NCBI GenBank assembly: GCA_036768485.1
Contig: JAVLUZ010000142.1
Coordinates: 3,347,848 to 3,411,847, forward strand
DNA from: Mermis nigrescens
Lineage: Eukaryota; Nematoda; Enoplea; Mermithida; Mermithidae
Direction: 5' to 3'
DNA length: 64,000 nt
The notes below the pieces were generated by a model. The model ran no database searches and was not told where the DNA came from. It saw only the letters and a program-made list of their open reading frames with translations. Positions 32,009 through 41,911 of the stretch are shown piece after piece; position 1 is the first letter of the stretch, and every line of letters begins with the position of its first letter. The position numbers were made by a program, and so were the translations under genes.

Positions 32009-32110
32009 TCAATCTATTTCGTCTTGTTGTGCTATCGCGTCATCGTCGTTGTCATCCTCTATCAGATTCTTTAAAGTCACACTATTATAAGCAACTGCTT
32101 TGAGATTGTG
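32009..32110 (-). pseudogene. hAT transposase C-terminal relic
   Basis: The minus-strand frame reads FLFVKHNLKAVAYN, then SVTLKNLIEDDNDDDAIAQQ and ends DEID before TGA. The FVKHNL element followed by an acidic tail resembles the end of the dimerisation domain of hAT transposases. Upstream the frame is stopped by TAA about 30 nt before FLFV and no further domain is readable. The CTTTTTGTAAAG just before it also looks like a splice acceptor, so a host exon cannot be fully excluded. Confidence 0.45.
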
Positions 32111-32526
32111 CTTTACAAAAAGGAATTTTTAACATTTAATACAATCGGCATTGTGAAATACGAGTATAGTAAAATCGAATCGCTGAAGTAAAAATGACCG
32201 AGAGAAACTACTTCAGAAAAAATTCCATACAGGTCAAACAATTCATACTCATTTTCAGTAATAGTAGATTAAATGCGCGAAAGATTTATTGAATAAAGCC
32301 AGCAGCATGAAAGCATCTTTAATTTAACAAGTTGCCGTTGAAGACTTGGAAAAGTTAATAAAAAAATATAGCTGAACAAGCAGTTAAAAAGCTTTACTAT
32401 AAATAAGAAAACAGTGTCGAAGAAATAAACGAACAAACGAAATGAGCTATGTAAAGACAGAACTGCAGCCATTGTTTTGCTTCGCTTGCAGTAGTGCATG
32501 TTTACATACGCTTCTCCAGTCATTCA

Positions 32527-33135
32527 CAGTAACGGATCTAGGATTTTCCTAAAGGGGTTGTATACCAACTTTTCCAAAAACAGCCGTACAGGTCCAAAAT
32601 TTGCCCTTTAACGCGCGAAATAGCGTTTTTTCGGTGTTTTACATTGTATACTTTTACATAAAATAACTTTTGACGCAATATTTTTTAAATTTTAAATTCC
32701 CGACAATTTTGTGCGAAAAACTATTGAAATTTCTTTGAATTTACCAAAAAATCTAACGCGAAGCGCCGGAAAATTTGTGAAATTAAGGCGATAGACGTCT
32801 AAAAGCATAATTTACTGCTTGATTGACTGTATTTATAACATTTGATGCGAAACATCGAAATTTTCAATTGAAAATAGAAGAAAACTATGCAAAATAGTTG
32901 CTTCTGCTGTTAATTCTTTTGAAACCTACATGAACAGAAAATGGCTCCCAAGTCGCCAAAAAAGTAAATAAATGTCATCAATAGGTATCATCCGGTTTAG
33001 TGCCAAAAAATTTGAGAATTTATGGTCACTGAAGGCCAAATCATTGTGAATTGCATGTCCATTCTTTTTTTATCTCGCCAAATATTTTGGGCCAATTGGG
33101 GGCGGCCGCTCTCCCCGCCCTTAAATCCGCCCCTG
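32527..33135. mobile_element. MITE family F5 with perfect TSD
   Basis: 609 bp between identical GTCATTCA repeats (32519-32526, 33136-33143). Ends are CAGTAACGGATCTAGG and, inverted, CAGGGGCGGATTTAAGG. Contains ACGCGAAGCGCC near 32756. Non-coding. Nested in the hAT element 31743-33481, so younger than it. Confidence 0.88.
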
Positions 33136-33489
33136 GTCATTCAATTCTGGTGTGGTAGGTAATATGACGGAAACTGCAATGTACTTTCCGATCCATGGAA
33201 GTAGCATGAGAATCAAAACTTAGTCATCATATGAATGTCAATTGACACTTTGCTGTATGTAACTTGGTGTAACTGGGCATTGCGCCTGAAACCATAAGAA
33301 AAGCCAATAGGTAAAAACAGCCTGTATACTGCAGATGCATTCTAATTAGTTAATATTCAACGGATATATTAAACTTATTCAAATTTGATCTAACCTCAGC
33401 GCCTCGGCGCTTTTGAGCTTGCCCTCGGCGCCGAGGCTCCAAAAAACGCCGAGCCTTGCCGAGGCCTCGGTCCGATCACTGGATAAGAG

Positions 33490-34182
33490 CCGAGTTTCTC
33501 TCTGACTGGCACTACATTTCGCAAGTCATTATAAAAATATCCTTTTTCTCCGTAAAAAATTGGGGCATATATGCACAAGGTCAAAAGCTCTGGGAGGGAG
33601 CATATCGAGTTTCCCTGGGGAGGAGGGTGAATAAGTAATTTTTTGTTATTCAATATCAAATTTTTATCCTGAATTTGTTAATTTGTTGCATTTTATTCTT
33701 CATGAATATTTGTGGTTAAATTTGACACAGAATTTTATAAGTTTAATGCTAGAAAATAAGTGCATGTAAATTGAAATTAGGCTATTATACGCCGTTTTAC
33801 AATTTTTTCGTGGTTGGAACAATAGGTTTTGGTCCAAAATGGCCTGAGACTAGGTATGCTTTTTAAAAGTCCCGGTAGGGAGGGGTACTCCCTCATACCC
33901 CTAGATGAACATAGCATGAGGCGACATATTGTAGAGGAAAAAGTAACGAATTATTGCCAAATAGCTATGTCTATTTGGTTTATTAACATGTATGACATTC
34001 ATTCGTTTCGTGGTTCATTTCGAACTAATCGAAATCAAAATAACACATACACACGCATTTCCTTATTTACGGAGGGACTCCACGAAAAAGGAAAAAAGTT
34101 TATTTTTCACAAGGATCCCCATGGATGAATATTAAGCAAATTTTCGAAGATCACTCAAAAGACCACTAAAACAAGTCTCTAG
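33490..34182. other. AT-rich DNA, nothing recognised
   Basis: The 99-codon plus frame at 33829-34128 contains no motif I can name and overlaps C/G-rich repeat text (GGTAGGGAGGGGTACTCCC). No splice structure or transposon border was established. Confidence 0.35.
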
Positions 34183-34302
34183 CACACATGAGCGTGCTGG
34201 ACCCCCTAAGAATCCGTGACCCCACCAGAATTAAATTTTTTGTGCCATTTTGGGCAATTTTGCCACATCGGACCCCCAGAATTTGGTCGCTGCCCATGTA
34301 TA
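34183..34302. mobile_element. MITE family F3 with TSD
   Basis: A compact 120-bp F3 copy: CACACATGAGCGTGCTGG to CGCTGCCCATGTATA, flanked by GTCTCTAG (34175-34182) and GTGTCTAG (34303-34310), 7/8 identical. Non-coding. Confidence 0.75.
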
Positions 34303-35080
34303 GTGTCTAGCCAAGCTTCGGGTCGGCGATTAGTTTTCTACATTTGATCGAAAAATCCGGCTCGACTAAGATATGGTAAGCACGTCAAAATGATCCTACG
34401 CCGATGTAATTTTCTGTATACTATATCTCCAATACGCTCAGAAGTAAGTTCAAGATTCGCAATTTCGGATCATCGCTGGTGCGTTTTATAATTGAACATT
34501 AGTATATAAATGCACAAACATTGCGTCAAAAGCAGCGATCGACTTGCTTTTCCGAATAGGTCCATATTAATCCTCTAGAACGAAGGTGAAGAAGGCCGTC
34601 ATTGACAAAAAATAGTTTTTTTGCACTTTTTATCTTTGAATGCCATGCAGTCACTTATAGCCTATCACCGTGGGTGCGCAAAGAAGGGGTTGGCAGGGGG
34701 ATAAAATCCCAGAAATCCATAGCATTATATTTAGTGTTCAAAATTTCTTTGCTAGTCAAATGACGAAAATAATTAAAAAGTCTATATAAAAGACTTTTGC
34801 AAGGTAATACAGCATTTTAAAGCATTTTAGTCCATTTTAACTGCATTATTTCGCAACGAAAATAAGAAATACAAAATGATCAATAAGTGACGGAAAATTT
34901 TGATTTTTTCAACCATTAAGACGCAATTTTGGGCGCTTTTTAAATCAATTACACATATAATTTTTTGACGTTACTGCTTTTGTCCTCAAAATGATGCGGA
35001 ATATGTTTGTCAGCTCAAAATCGTGTTGAAGTATCTGTCTGACCTTTCAGGGCAACTCATTCATTATTCCAGAGATTAAG

Positions 35081-35388
35081 AAATGTTTAGATTAGGTATT
35101 CGGACTTTCTTAAGAAAACTGCAACAAAGATTCATTAAAGCAACGCAAGCTGCGAAAAATGTGAACAGTACCTAACCTATGAATTTTTTCCTAGCAATGC
35201 GCGCCAGGAAACTTGCAAATGATGACCGAAGTCCTTATAATGGTAGATACAACAAAAAAATTGTTGTGAATATGACAAACAACGATTATATTTCTGCAGA
35301 GGGTGTAATGATTGAAATACAATACTCAAGATTTAATGTGAATGTGATTAATTTCAAACGAGAAGAAGGATTATCGGAGGGCAGTCAA
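35081..35388 (+). CDS. coding-like blocks of unknown identity
   Basis: Two adjacent blocks look protein-coding. The first, from the ATG at 35083, reads MFRLGIRTFLRKLQQRFIKA and TQAAKN, a basic amphipathic segment like a mitochondrial presequence. The second, after TTTTTTCCTAG at 35195, reads MRARKLANDDRSPYNGRYNK, then KIVVNMTNNDYISAEGVMIE, and continues open to the F1 element at 35389. They are separated by a stop and only about 27-34 nt, too short for a normal intron, so this may be a frameshifted gene fragment. No family recognised. Confidence 0.33.
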
Positions 35389-35647
35389 CACACCTGGCGC
35401 GGTAATGGGGGGTATGCACCCCCAGAAACCAAAAATACCCCCCCAGAAATCGAAATACGCCCCCAGAATTCAATTTTTGAAAATTTTTCCGTTTTTTTCG
35501 CAATTTTTTGATGCCATTGGATAGTGCTTGATGAGAAACGTCGAAAAATGGTGTTTTTATCGCCATACCACCATTTTTAAGGCCATTTTTCGACCTTCAA
35601 AAAATCTTGCACCCCCCCCCCAGAATTTTCTTTGCTGCCCACGTATG
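35389..35647 (+). mobile_element. MITE family F1 with TSD
   Basis: A 259-bp F1 copy, CACACCTGGCGCGG to GCCCACGTATG, flanked by GCAGTCAA (35381-35388) and GTAGTCAA (35648-35655), 7/8 identical. It cuts off the coding-like segment upstream. Confidence 0.85.
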
Positions 35648-36083
35648 GTAGTCAACCATTTTTAGAGGAAGGGGTAGTAAATCGCCTTCAATTTTTGGCC
35701 AAAAGCGGCAAAAAAACATGTAAAAGTAGCCAAAAACTTAATTCTTTGTCGAAAATAGCGATGATATTAAAAAATTTCTGACTTAGGGAAGATAAAGATC
35801 GACTTTGCGTGGAAGGGTGACTCACACTCCTGTTGCATAGTATGCCTTGTTCTGCATACCATGGTCAAGAAAGCTCGACAATAATGACGCAAACTGCTGG
35901 TCAGCATTCTCGCATCTCAGGCTAACCGTGTGAGAGCATAATCGACAGCTAGTCCGCACCAAATACTAATGCAGAGCCAAATGAAGAAACACCTAAAAAC
36001 ATAAGGATACTCCAAAATCCAGTCGACTATACATGGATGGGGGCCCGCTGATTCAATGTGGATAATATTAATATACTCGTGTT

Positions 36084-36606
36084 CAGGCCCGTATCCAAGA
36101 TTTTATTTCGGGAGGGGGAGGCTGACAATGTCGAGGGTCAGATATCTCGAAAACAATTAGGAGATGGGTAAAAATAAAAGGCATTTTAGAGCAGTATCTC
36201 AACGAGTCTCTATGCAAAGCAGAAGAAAAATTTCAAAAAATTTTCACTTTATTTCATATTGTATTACAGAAATCTACCGTCTAAAAAATCTACTTGACTG
36301 ATTCCTCATCATGATTTACAACGAAGAACAATACAGAAAATTAATAATTGAAAAATTTGACATGTTATACATGTCTAACTAAAACTTAAGCAATTTTGGG
36401 CGGGCTAAAAGACAAGATTAATAGATAAACGACGCCATGAAAATTTTGAATTATTACCTCAAAAGTACGCTAAACCCAGTTTTAGTGGTGCTTCAGACCT
36501 TGAGAATTTTTCATGTTTCCCTTTAAGGGACCCTTGTGCTTTTCAAAAATTATTTCTTTTTCGCGGATGAAGCAGCCTCTGCCCGGTCCCCCTGAATATG
36601 GGCCAG
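36084..36606. mobile_element. hAT-like MITE with perfect TSD
   Basis: 523 bp between identical CTCGTGTT repeats (36076-36083, 36607-36614). Ends are CAGGCCCGTATCC and, inverted, CTGGCCCATATTC. Interior is AT-rich and non-coding. A similar end (GATACGGGCCTGG) occurs at 7903-7914. Confidence 0.85.
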
Positions 36607-36614
36607 CTCGTGTT

Positions 36615-37698
36615 TAAAACCACGTAACTCGCTATAACTATAGTCCATTTAAAGTCAGAATAGCTTTAAACGTAAGGAGAATAATTATTTTGTCAGTCTT
36701 TCAAAGTCACAAAAATTGCAATTCTTCAAGATCTAAAAACATCAAATAGAAGTGTTTTGGTAAAATACAAGTAGCTCTACCATATAAATCTATCCGGTTA
36801 ATACGTGCCTCGATTTGAGCATTTTTGATCCTTATAACTGGAATGTAAATGAATAATTTCTTTAAAGAATTTTTCGCAAATAATCTGCACACGTTGCAAG
36901 CTTTATTAAACCCGGGTACTAGGTGTGCAGCTAAGCCAGTGCTATTCTGTCATGCATATAATTTATAATGTTTATTCCTCCAACGCGAAGTGCCAAAATT
37001 TTCACATTTTCACCTAAAATGGCACCACAAATAGATTCAAAAAGCCGGAATACGTTGTACCTATTACAGAAGCAAAAATGACATATAATTACCGAATGCT
37101 CATTCAATGTGATATTAGATGCCATTTAACACATGAATTTGATTAAACATAAACAGCGAGAAAGAAAGCTAATTTTATTTTCAAATAACAAAAGTCAAAT
37201 TGTTCAACGATATAACTCTGTGCATTAAATCAGAAGACATATCTAAACAAAAGCAAAATATGATGCAGTTCAATAAATACTAAATCTAGAGAGTTTGAAC
37301 TGTGCGCTCGAGTGAGACAAAGTAGATTGTAATTACTAATCAGTAAATTCGGCGCTTTGCGCCGAAAGCTTATCGATTTCCTGCTAAAAACCAAAAAGGG
37401 AAATAAACGGAAAAATCATTTTCAGATTCAATTTCGGGAGGGGGACGTGGCCTCTATCCAACCTAAACATAGACTCTGCATATTTAACATGAAGCGCCGA
37501 AAATTCTGTTTTACGCTTTTTAGCTTGAATTCGGGCATTCTCAGGAAATGAATCGTTTCCTTAGTTATCGCAAAAAGATGAAGAATCTCAAGTTTTAGCA
37601 TATTCTTCACTTTTATGCAAATTTTAGCTGAGGTAGAATCTAGGTGTTTGTAAGCACGAAGACGCCTATACCACTTAAATGCATTGTCCTGATTTTTC
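36615..37698. other. AT-rich DNA, no supported gene
   Basis: Several frames of 60-90 codons occur (for example 36707-36892 minus and 37428-37706 minus) but none shows a motif or good splice borders. The hairpin variant GGCGCTTTGCGCC is at 37351-37363, marking a decayed MITE. Confidence 0.35.
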
Positions 37699-38366
37699 GG
37701 CAGCAATTATTTGCAGTCAACTGCAAATAATTTAGCGTACGATTGAAATATTATTTGCAGTCAATTGCAAATAATTTTGCATACAGTGAAATGATATTTG
37801 CAGTCCAAAACCAGCGGCCCAGACTGCAAATAATATCACAACAGTAAACTATTAGTTGCAGTCAGAAACCAAAGCGACCTAGACTGCAAATAAGATCGGA
37901 CACAGTGTAACATTATTTGTGGTCAAAAACCAGCGGCCCTAGACTGCAAATGATAACACGCACAGAGTCATATTATTTGTAGTCAGAAACTAGCGAACAT
38001 GACTGCAAATAATATTAGGCTGTGATGGTATTATTTGCAGTCAAGGCAGCTGGTTTTTGACTCCAAACAATATTTATCTGTGTGATATTATTTGCAGGCT
38101 AAAGCCGCTGGTTTTTGACTGCAAATAATATTTCATTGTATGCTAAATTATTTCCACTTGACTGCGTATAATCACTGGCGTAGCCAGTGGGGGGAAGGGG
38201 GGCCTGGGGAAAAATTTTACATTTTCAAAAAGTGAGCAATATGGTTGCGTGATGCTGTTTTGCGATGAAAAATCGAAAAATTCGGTGCTTCGCGCCGGTT
38301 TATTCTATTATTTGGCAGTTTATACCGTTTTATTGGTGGAAAATCAAAAAATTAGCGCTTCGGGCG

Positions 38367-38895
38367 CAGGGTTGGCCGGGCATGGTCTTTTGGTTTTTTG
38401 GTTTTTTATGGTTTGAAAATCGGCCTGGTTTTTGGTTTTTTTTGGTTTTTTTTCTAAGTCGATGTTAAAAAATGTCACAAGATTCATATTTCATCATTTG
38501 TAAACATGTGCAAATAGTACTCTTTACTCTAGCATAGAGTAGACTAATTATTTAGGAATAAACGGCATGAAATAGTTTATTTTCACAAGAAGAAAATGAT
38601 TCTAATGTTATGCAATACAATACAAATATTTTATTTTCGTCGCACAAAAAAGAACACAATAAGAAAAGAAACATTAATATACAATGAAATACAATTATAA
38701 ATAAACATTCGACATGAATCATCATACAAAATCCACATATTCTAAAAGCAAGAAATTATTCATTAAAGTACATTTATACGAGATTAGTGCAAAAGACAAA
38801 GGTAGGCGCGCAGGCACCATTAAAAATCATTAAAAAACCACAAACAAAAAATCAAAATATCGGAAATTTTCAAACTTTGGTTTTTTCCAACCCTG
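38367..38895. mobile_element. hAT-like element, CAGGGTTGG ends, nested
   Basis: 529 bp with ends CAGGGTTGGCCGGGC and, inverted, CAGGGTTGGAAAAAACC, flanked by TTCGGGCG (38359-38366) and TTCAAGCG (38896-38903), 6/8. Runs of GGTTTTTT follow both ends, as in the large element 14570-20466, which is the same family. It contains the LINE-B fragment at 38613-38815. Confidence 0.75.
38613..38815 (-). mobile_element. 5'-truncated LINE-B copy, 3' UTR only
   Basis: Matches 15951-16155 over about 200 bp with about four differences (one A lost from an A-run, one extra C, two substitutions). Starts in the CAATACAATACAAATATT tail and stops after GGTAGGCGCGCAGGC. It was inserted into the 38367-38895 hAT element. 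Confidence 0.9.
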
Positions 38896-39270
38896 TTCAA
38901 GCGCATAAGAAGCATTTTTTCCGTCAAGAACATGAAAAAAATTTCTGAGAAAATTTAATTTTTCAATGGCTTAAATCATGCAGGATGATATGAAAAGCCC
39001 AAAAAACACGTTATTTAACGGCCCCGCGCGTTTTTACGCTTTTTTTAGACGAAAATTTTTTTTTGAATTACCCTCTCCTGAAAGCGAAAATCCTGGCTAC
39101 GCCTATGCATATAATCGCTGCCTGATCATTCATTGTCCTGATTGATCGTCTGGACTCATAGGCGTAGCCAGGATTTTCGCCAGGGAGACCAAAAATGTTT
39201 TCCGTCTAAAAACATAGAAAAACGGAGGGGAGCGAAGCCTCAAATGACGTGTCTTTAGGCTTTTTATATC

Positions 39271-39911
39271 GTACCTACAGTGTACGCATATGCTTTAGAA
39301 TTATGCATACATTAGTACCTGCGGTGTGTAATTTAGATTTTCAGATACCCCTGTTTCATTAGTTTTAAACTGAATTAAGTATTCTGTGCGGTAGTTTCCT
39401 AGGGTTTTTAAATTCGCGGATTTCGATGGTGAAATTTTTAAACAGGATAAAGTATTCTGTGCTATACTTTCTTTAGGTTTTCGAATGCACTGATTTTAAT
39501 GACATTTTTAAACTGGATTATGTATCCGTAGTTACTTATCTCAGAGGATTTTAGAAATATTTTTTTGATATACAGTAGAATAGAAATATTTTTTGTTTTA
39601 CAGTAAGATGTATATTTCTAAATTGACTGAAGGCGCACGGGAACCAATAATAGTATATGTTGTACATATATTTTACTGTCTGCCAAAAAATATTTTTTAA
39701 AAACCCTATGAGTTAAGTAACTATGGATGCGGTAATCCAGTTCTAAAATGTCACCATTGAAATCAGCGCATTCTAAAACCTAAAGAAAGTATCTTACAGA
39801 ATCCAGTTTGAAAATATCATTGAATCGAGCGCATTTGAAAATCTAAGAAACTACGCAGCGCAGGTACTATTGTGCGCTCAATTATGAAGCCTGCGCGTAT
39901 ACTGTAGGTAC
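39271..39911. mobile_element. 641-bp palindrome with tandem-repeat arms
   Basis: Begins GTACCTACAGTGTACGC and ends with its inverse (GCGTATACTGTAGGTAC). Each arm is built of about three degenerate 75-bp units containing TTTCTTAGGTTTTNGAATGC, GATTTCAATGG and AAACTGGATTA; the right arm repeats them inverted. The centre is an AT-rich spacer around 39560-39690. No clear TSD. Non-coding. Confidence 0.7.
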
Positions 39912-41278
39912 TTAACACGTACAAACACAAAAGGTAGGTGAAATTAACCAAACTGTTAAAATAAAAAACCAACGACATACACAATCGATACTAATTACGA
40001 ATTAATAAGGCGGCCTCCTAAACCCAAGGCTTCAAAAGTCAGGTGTTGTAAACAACACACGGTTGGCAAAAGTGATCGTTGAGAAAACGGTAGTGCTGTC
40101 CTTAGACGCTCGTTATTTGTTGTGAGGTAGTGCAAAACTACAGTAAGTAGCAAACCGTACAAAGTGCATAAAATAAAAAACTGTCATACGCAAAATCAGA
40201 CTTTCTCTAAGCAACGTTAAAAAATCGAAGTATATTCTGCGGCCTACAAATTGAAATAAACTATCGAACCAAAGATAGATTGAAAAAGCAGCAGGTTAAC
40301 ACCTTTAAATACAATTGCAGTCATGTTTATATCAGTTACGAACGATACAAAGCAGTGCGTATATAACGGCTATATTTTTTCAGAGGCCGCAGGATATACT
40401 TCAATTTTTCTGACTTTTAACACATTTTGTGACTTTAGGCATACAAGGTAGCTTTTTCCTTGTCCCCTCCTTTTACAACCTTAATAATCCCTAATCCCAA
40501 GTACACTCATCTTTTTTTCCCATCGGAGCATTTTCCTCTAGCATGTCTTGAGTAAATCAGTCAGTAAACACATACGGTAACATGCCACTATAATGACAGC
40601 AGTCCAAGAAAGCGGAAAACAACATTGATCTAAATATCAGTATTATCTCTTTTAAAGAAGGCAGCCTTATCTACCTTATTAAAACAGATGAAATGTTTTC
40701 AGCATAGACTGTACATATGTAAATACCGGGTTTAAAGGACACACACTCAGATTCGCAATCCTGACGTTACATGGAACATTTTGAGAAAAATCAAGCGTCT
40801 GCAATGCTTTTAAACTAAAATTGATTTTCAGTGTAAACTTTACACAACTACTGATTGTAAAGAAAACATACAGTCAGATTCATAATCCTGAACTTACGGA
40901 ACATCATTTGAAAAAATTCACGTTCTGCAACGCTCTCGAAATAAAATAAATTCGTAGTTCAAACTCCACTAATAGTGTAAACTTTACAATACTGCTAGGA
41001 TTTGAGAAAGCTAACAGTCAGATTCATAATTTTGACTTTACATATATAACGGGCGGCGCCGCATACCTTCCGTTAAGTGAGCAAAATTTTACCCGCACCG
41101 GTTTCCCGGATCTTCCGCTTTGTATCGCGTGTGTAGTACTAACCGACTACTCGGGCTCTTGCTCACTTTCTGCGCTAATATTCGATATGATTGAGAAACA
41201 ATATAACATTAACCTCACGGGTTTAACTTCGAAGCATCAATTTCAAATTGTGTAGTGGGAGTGGTACCTCTGCTACAC
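39912..41278. other. non-coding DNA ending in TTTACAC repeats
   Basis: Nothing recognised up to about 40730. From 40735 to 41046 there are two to three tandem units of about 125 bp marked by ACAGTCAGATTCATAAT, GTGTAAACTTTACA and a CTGCAA.GCT word, related to the 22450-24620 region. They end with the 29-bp GC-rich palindromic motif at 41047-41075. Confidence 0.45.
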
Positions 41279-41539
41279 CACACCTGGGCGTGGGGGTTTG
41301 GGGGGTATGCACCCCCCAGAAACCAAAATACCCCCCAGAAATCAAAATACCCCCCCAGAATTCAATTTTTGAAATTTTTTTGTTTTTTTTTCGCAATTTT
41401 TTGATGCCAATGGATAGTGCTTGATGAAAAACGTCGAAAAATGTTGTTTTATCGTCATACCACCATTTTTAAGGCCATTTTTTGACCTTTAAAAAATCTT
41501 GCACCCCCCCCCCCCACACACACACATGGGCGTGGGGGT
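41279..41539 (+). mobile_element. MITE family F1, broken at the assembly gap
   Basis: Starts CACACCTGGGCGTGGGGG and runs through all F1 landmarks to CTTGCACCCCCCC. The normal right end (GAATTTTCTTGCTGCCC) is replaced by CACACACACACATGGGCGTG, an F3-like start, before the Ns. This looks like either a nested F3 copy or a misjoin in C/G-rich repeat sequence. Confidence 0.75.
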
Positions 41540-41639
41540 NNNNNNNNNNNNNNNNNNNNNNNNNNNNNNNNNNNNNNNNNNNNNNNNNNNNNNNNNNNNN
41601 NNNNNNNNNNNNNNNNNNNNNNNNNNNNNNNNNNNNNNN
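41540..41639. other. assembly gap (100 N)
   Basis: Exactly 100 Ns, the conventional size for a gap of unknown length. Base composition and gene content change sharply across it, so adjacency of the two sides is unproven. Frames that appear to cross it are artefacts. Confidence 0.99.
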
Positions 41640-41641
41640 CG

Positions 41642-41911
41642 CGAAACGATAAAATCGCCTATTTTCACGTCTATGGCCCGCGAACTCGAGAAATCGCACG
41701 TTATTTGCGATCTCGTGATACTTCGCCACCCTCGCGTTCCGTTTTTCGAATCACCATTCACGATACCCTTGTAATGGCCCAATTTTTCATGATCGAAAAC
41801 CGCATTAGCGCGGGAAACCATCGCTTAAAGACGCTTGCGTCATTCTTTTCGACATGGAAACCGATCCCCTGGCAGTCACGCGAATTGGCCAAGCTTGGAA
41901 TATGCCGTTGA
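41642..41911 (+). CDS. 3' part of an unknown ORF (ORF-x) of an LTR-type element
   Basis: Open from the gap edge to TGA at 41909-41911, 89 codons: KIAYFHVYGPRTREIARYLR and on through TLVMAQFFMIENRIS, SFFSTWKPIPW and a short end. The 5' part is lost in the gap. The frame is GC-richer than the surroundings and overlaps the start of ORF-A by 58 nt in another frame. It could be the C-terminus of a gag or pol product; no motif I know is present, so no function is proposed. Confidence 0.5.
   Translation, partial: RNDKIAYFHVYGPRTREIARYLRSRDTSPPSRSVFRITIHDTLVMAQFFMIENRISAGNHRLKTLASFFSTWKPIPWQSRELAKLGICR

Larger units (their letters stand above)
31743..33481. mobile_element. hAT element with transposase relic, TSD present
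   Basis: Bounded by GATGAGAG (31735-31742) and GATAAGAG (33482-33489), 7/8 identical. Ends are CAGTGATCGACTTAG and, inverted, CAGTGATCGGACCGAGG, each followed by CCTCGGC-rich repeats. It contains a relic of the hAT transposase C-terminus on the minus strand (32009-32110) and a later F5 insertion (32527-33135). It starts 91 bp upstream of the BolA exon, so if that gene has earlier exons this element sits in its intron. Confidence 0.8.
38173..39107. mobile_element. hAT-like element in M2, with TSD
   Basis: 935 bp starting CACTGGCGTAGCCAGTGG and ending CTGGCTACGCCTATG, flanked by CGTATAAT (38165-38172) and CATATAAT (39108-39115), 7/8. The target sequence is M2 repeat DNA. It carries GTGCTTCGCGCC at 38286 and another hAT element at 38367-38895. 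The same family begins again at 63180. Confidence 0.82.
37699..39122. mobile_element. foldback element made of hairpin units (M2)
   Basis: Ends are GGCAGCAATTATTTGCAGTC and, inverted, GGCAGCGATTATACGCAGTC. Flanks are TGATTTTTC (37690-37698) and TGATCATTC (39123-39131), 7/9. Without the hAT inserted at 38173-39107 it is about 480 bp, almost entirely units of about 80 bp of the form TTATTTGCAGTC, loop with ACCAGCGGCC, GACTGCAAATAA. Unit orientation flips near 38030, where the loop becomes GGCAGCTGGTTTTT. It is the compact sibling of M1 (9434-14364). No transposase. Confidence 0.75.

Noticed and set aside
35160..35196. A 27-34-nt intron joining the two coding-like blocks
   Set aside because: Too short for the introns seen elsewhere in the window and the donor is weak; a frameshift in a gene fragment is simpler.
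37699..38172. CRISPR-like array
   Set aside because: Units are hairpins without unique spacers, they change orientation, and the context is eukaryotic with no cas genes.
41469..41821. ORFs crossing the run of Ns
   Set aside because: The unknown bases are translated as X; the continuity is an artefact.
41809..41900. VILFDMETDPL upstream of and across the ORF-A start, recalling a DEDD exonuclease motif
   Set aside because: Only the first motif is matched; no later Asp/His motifs follow at the right spacing. Coincidence is more likely.
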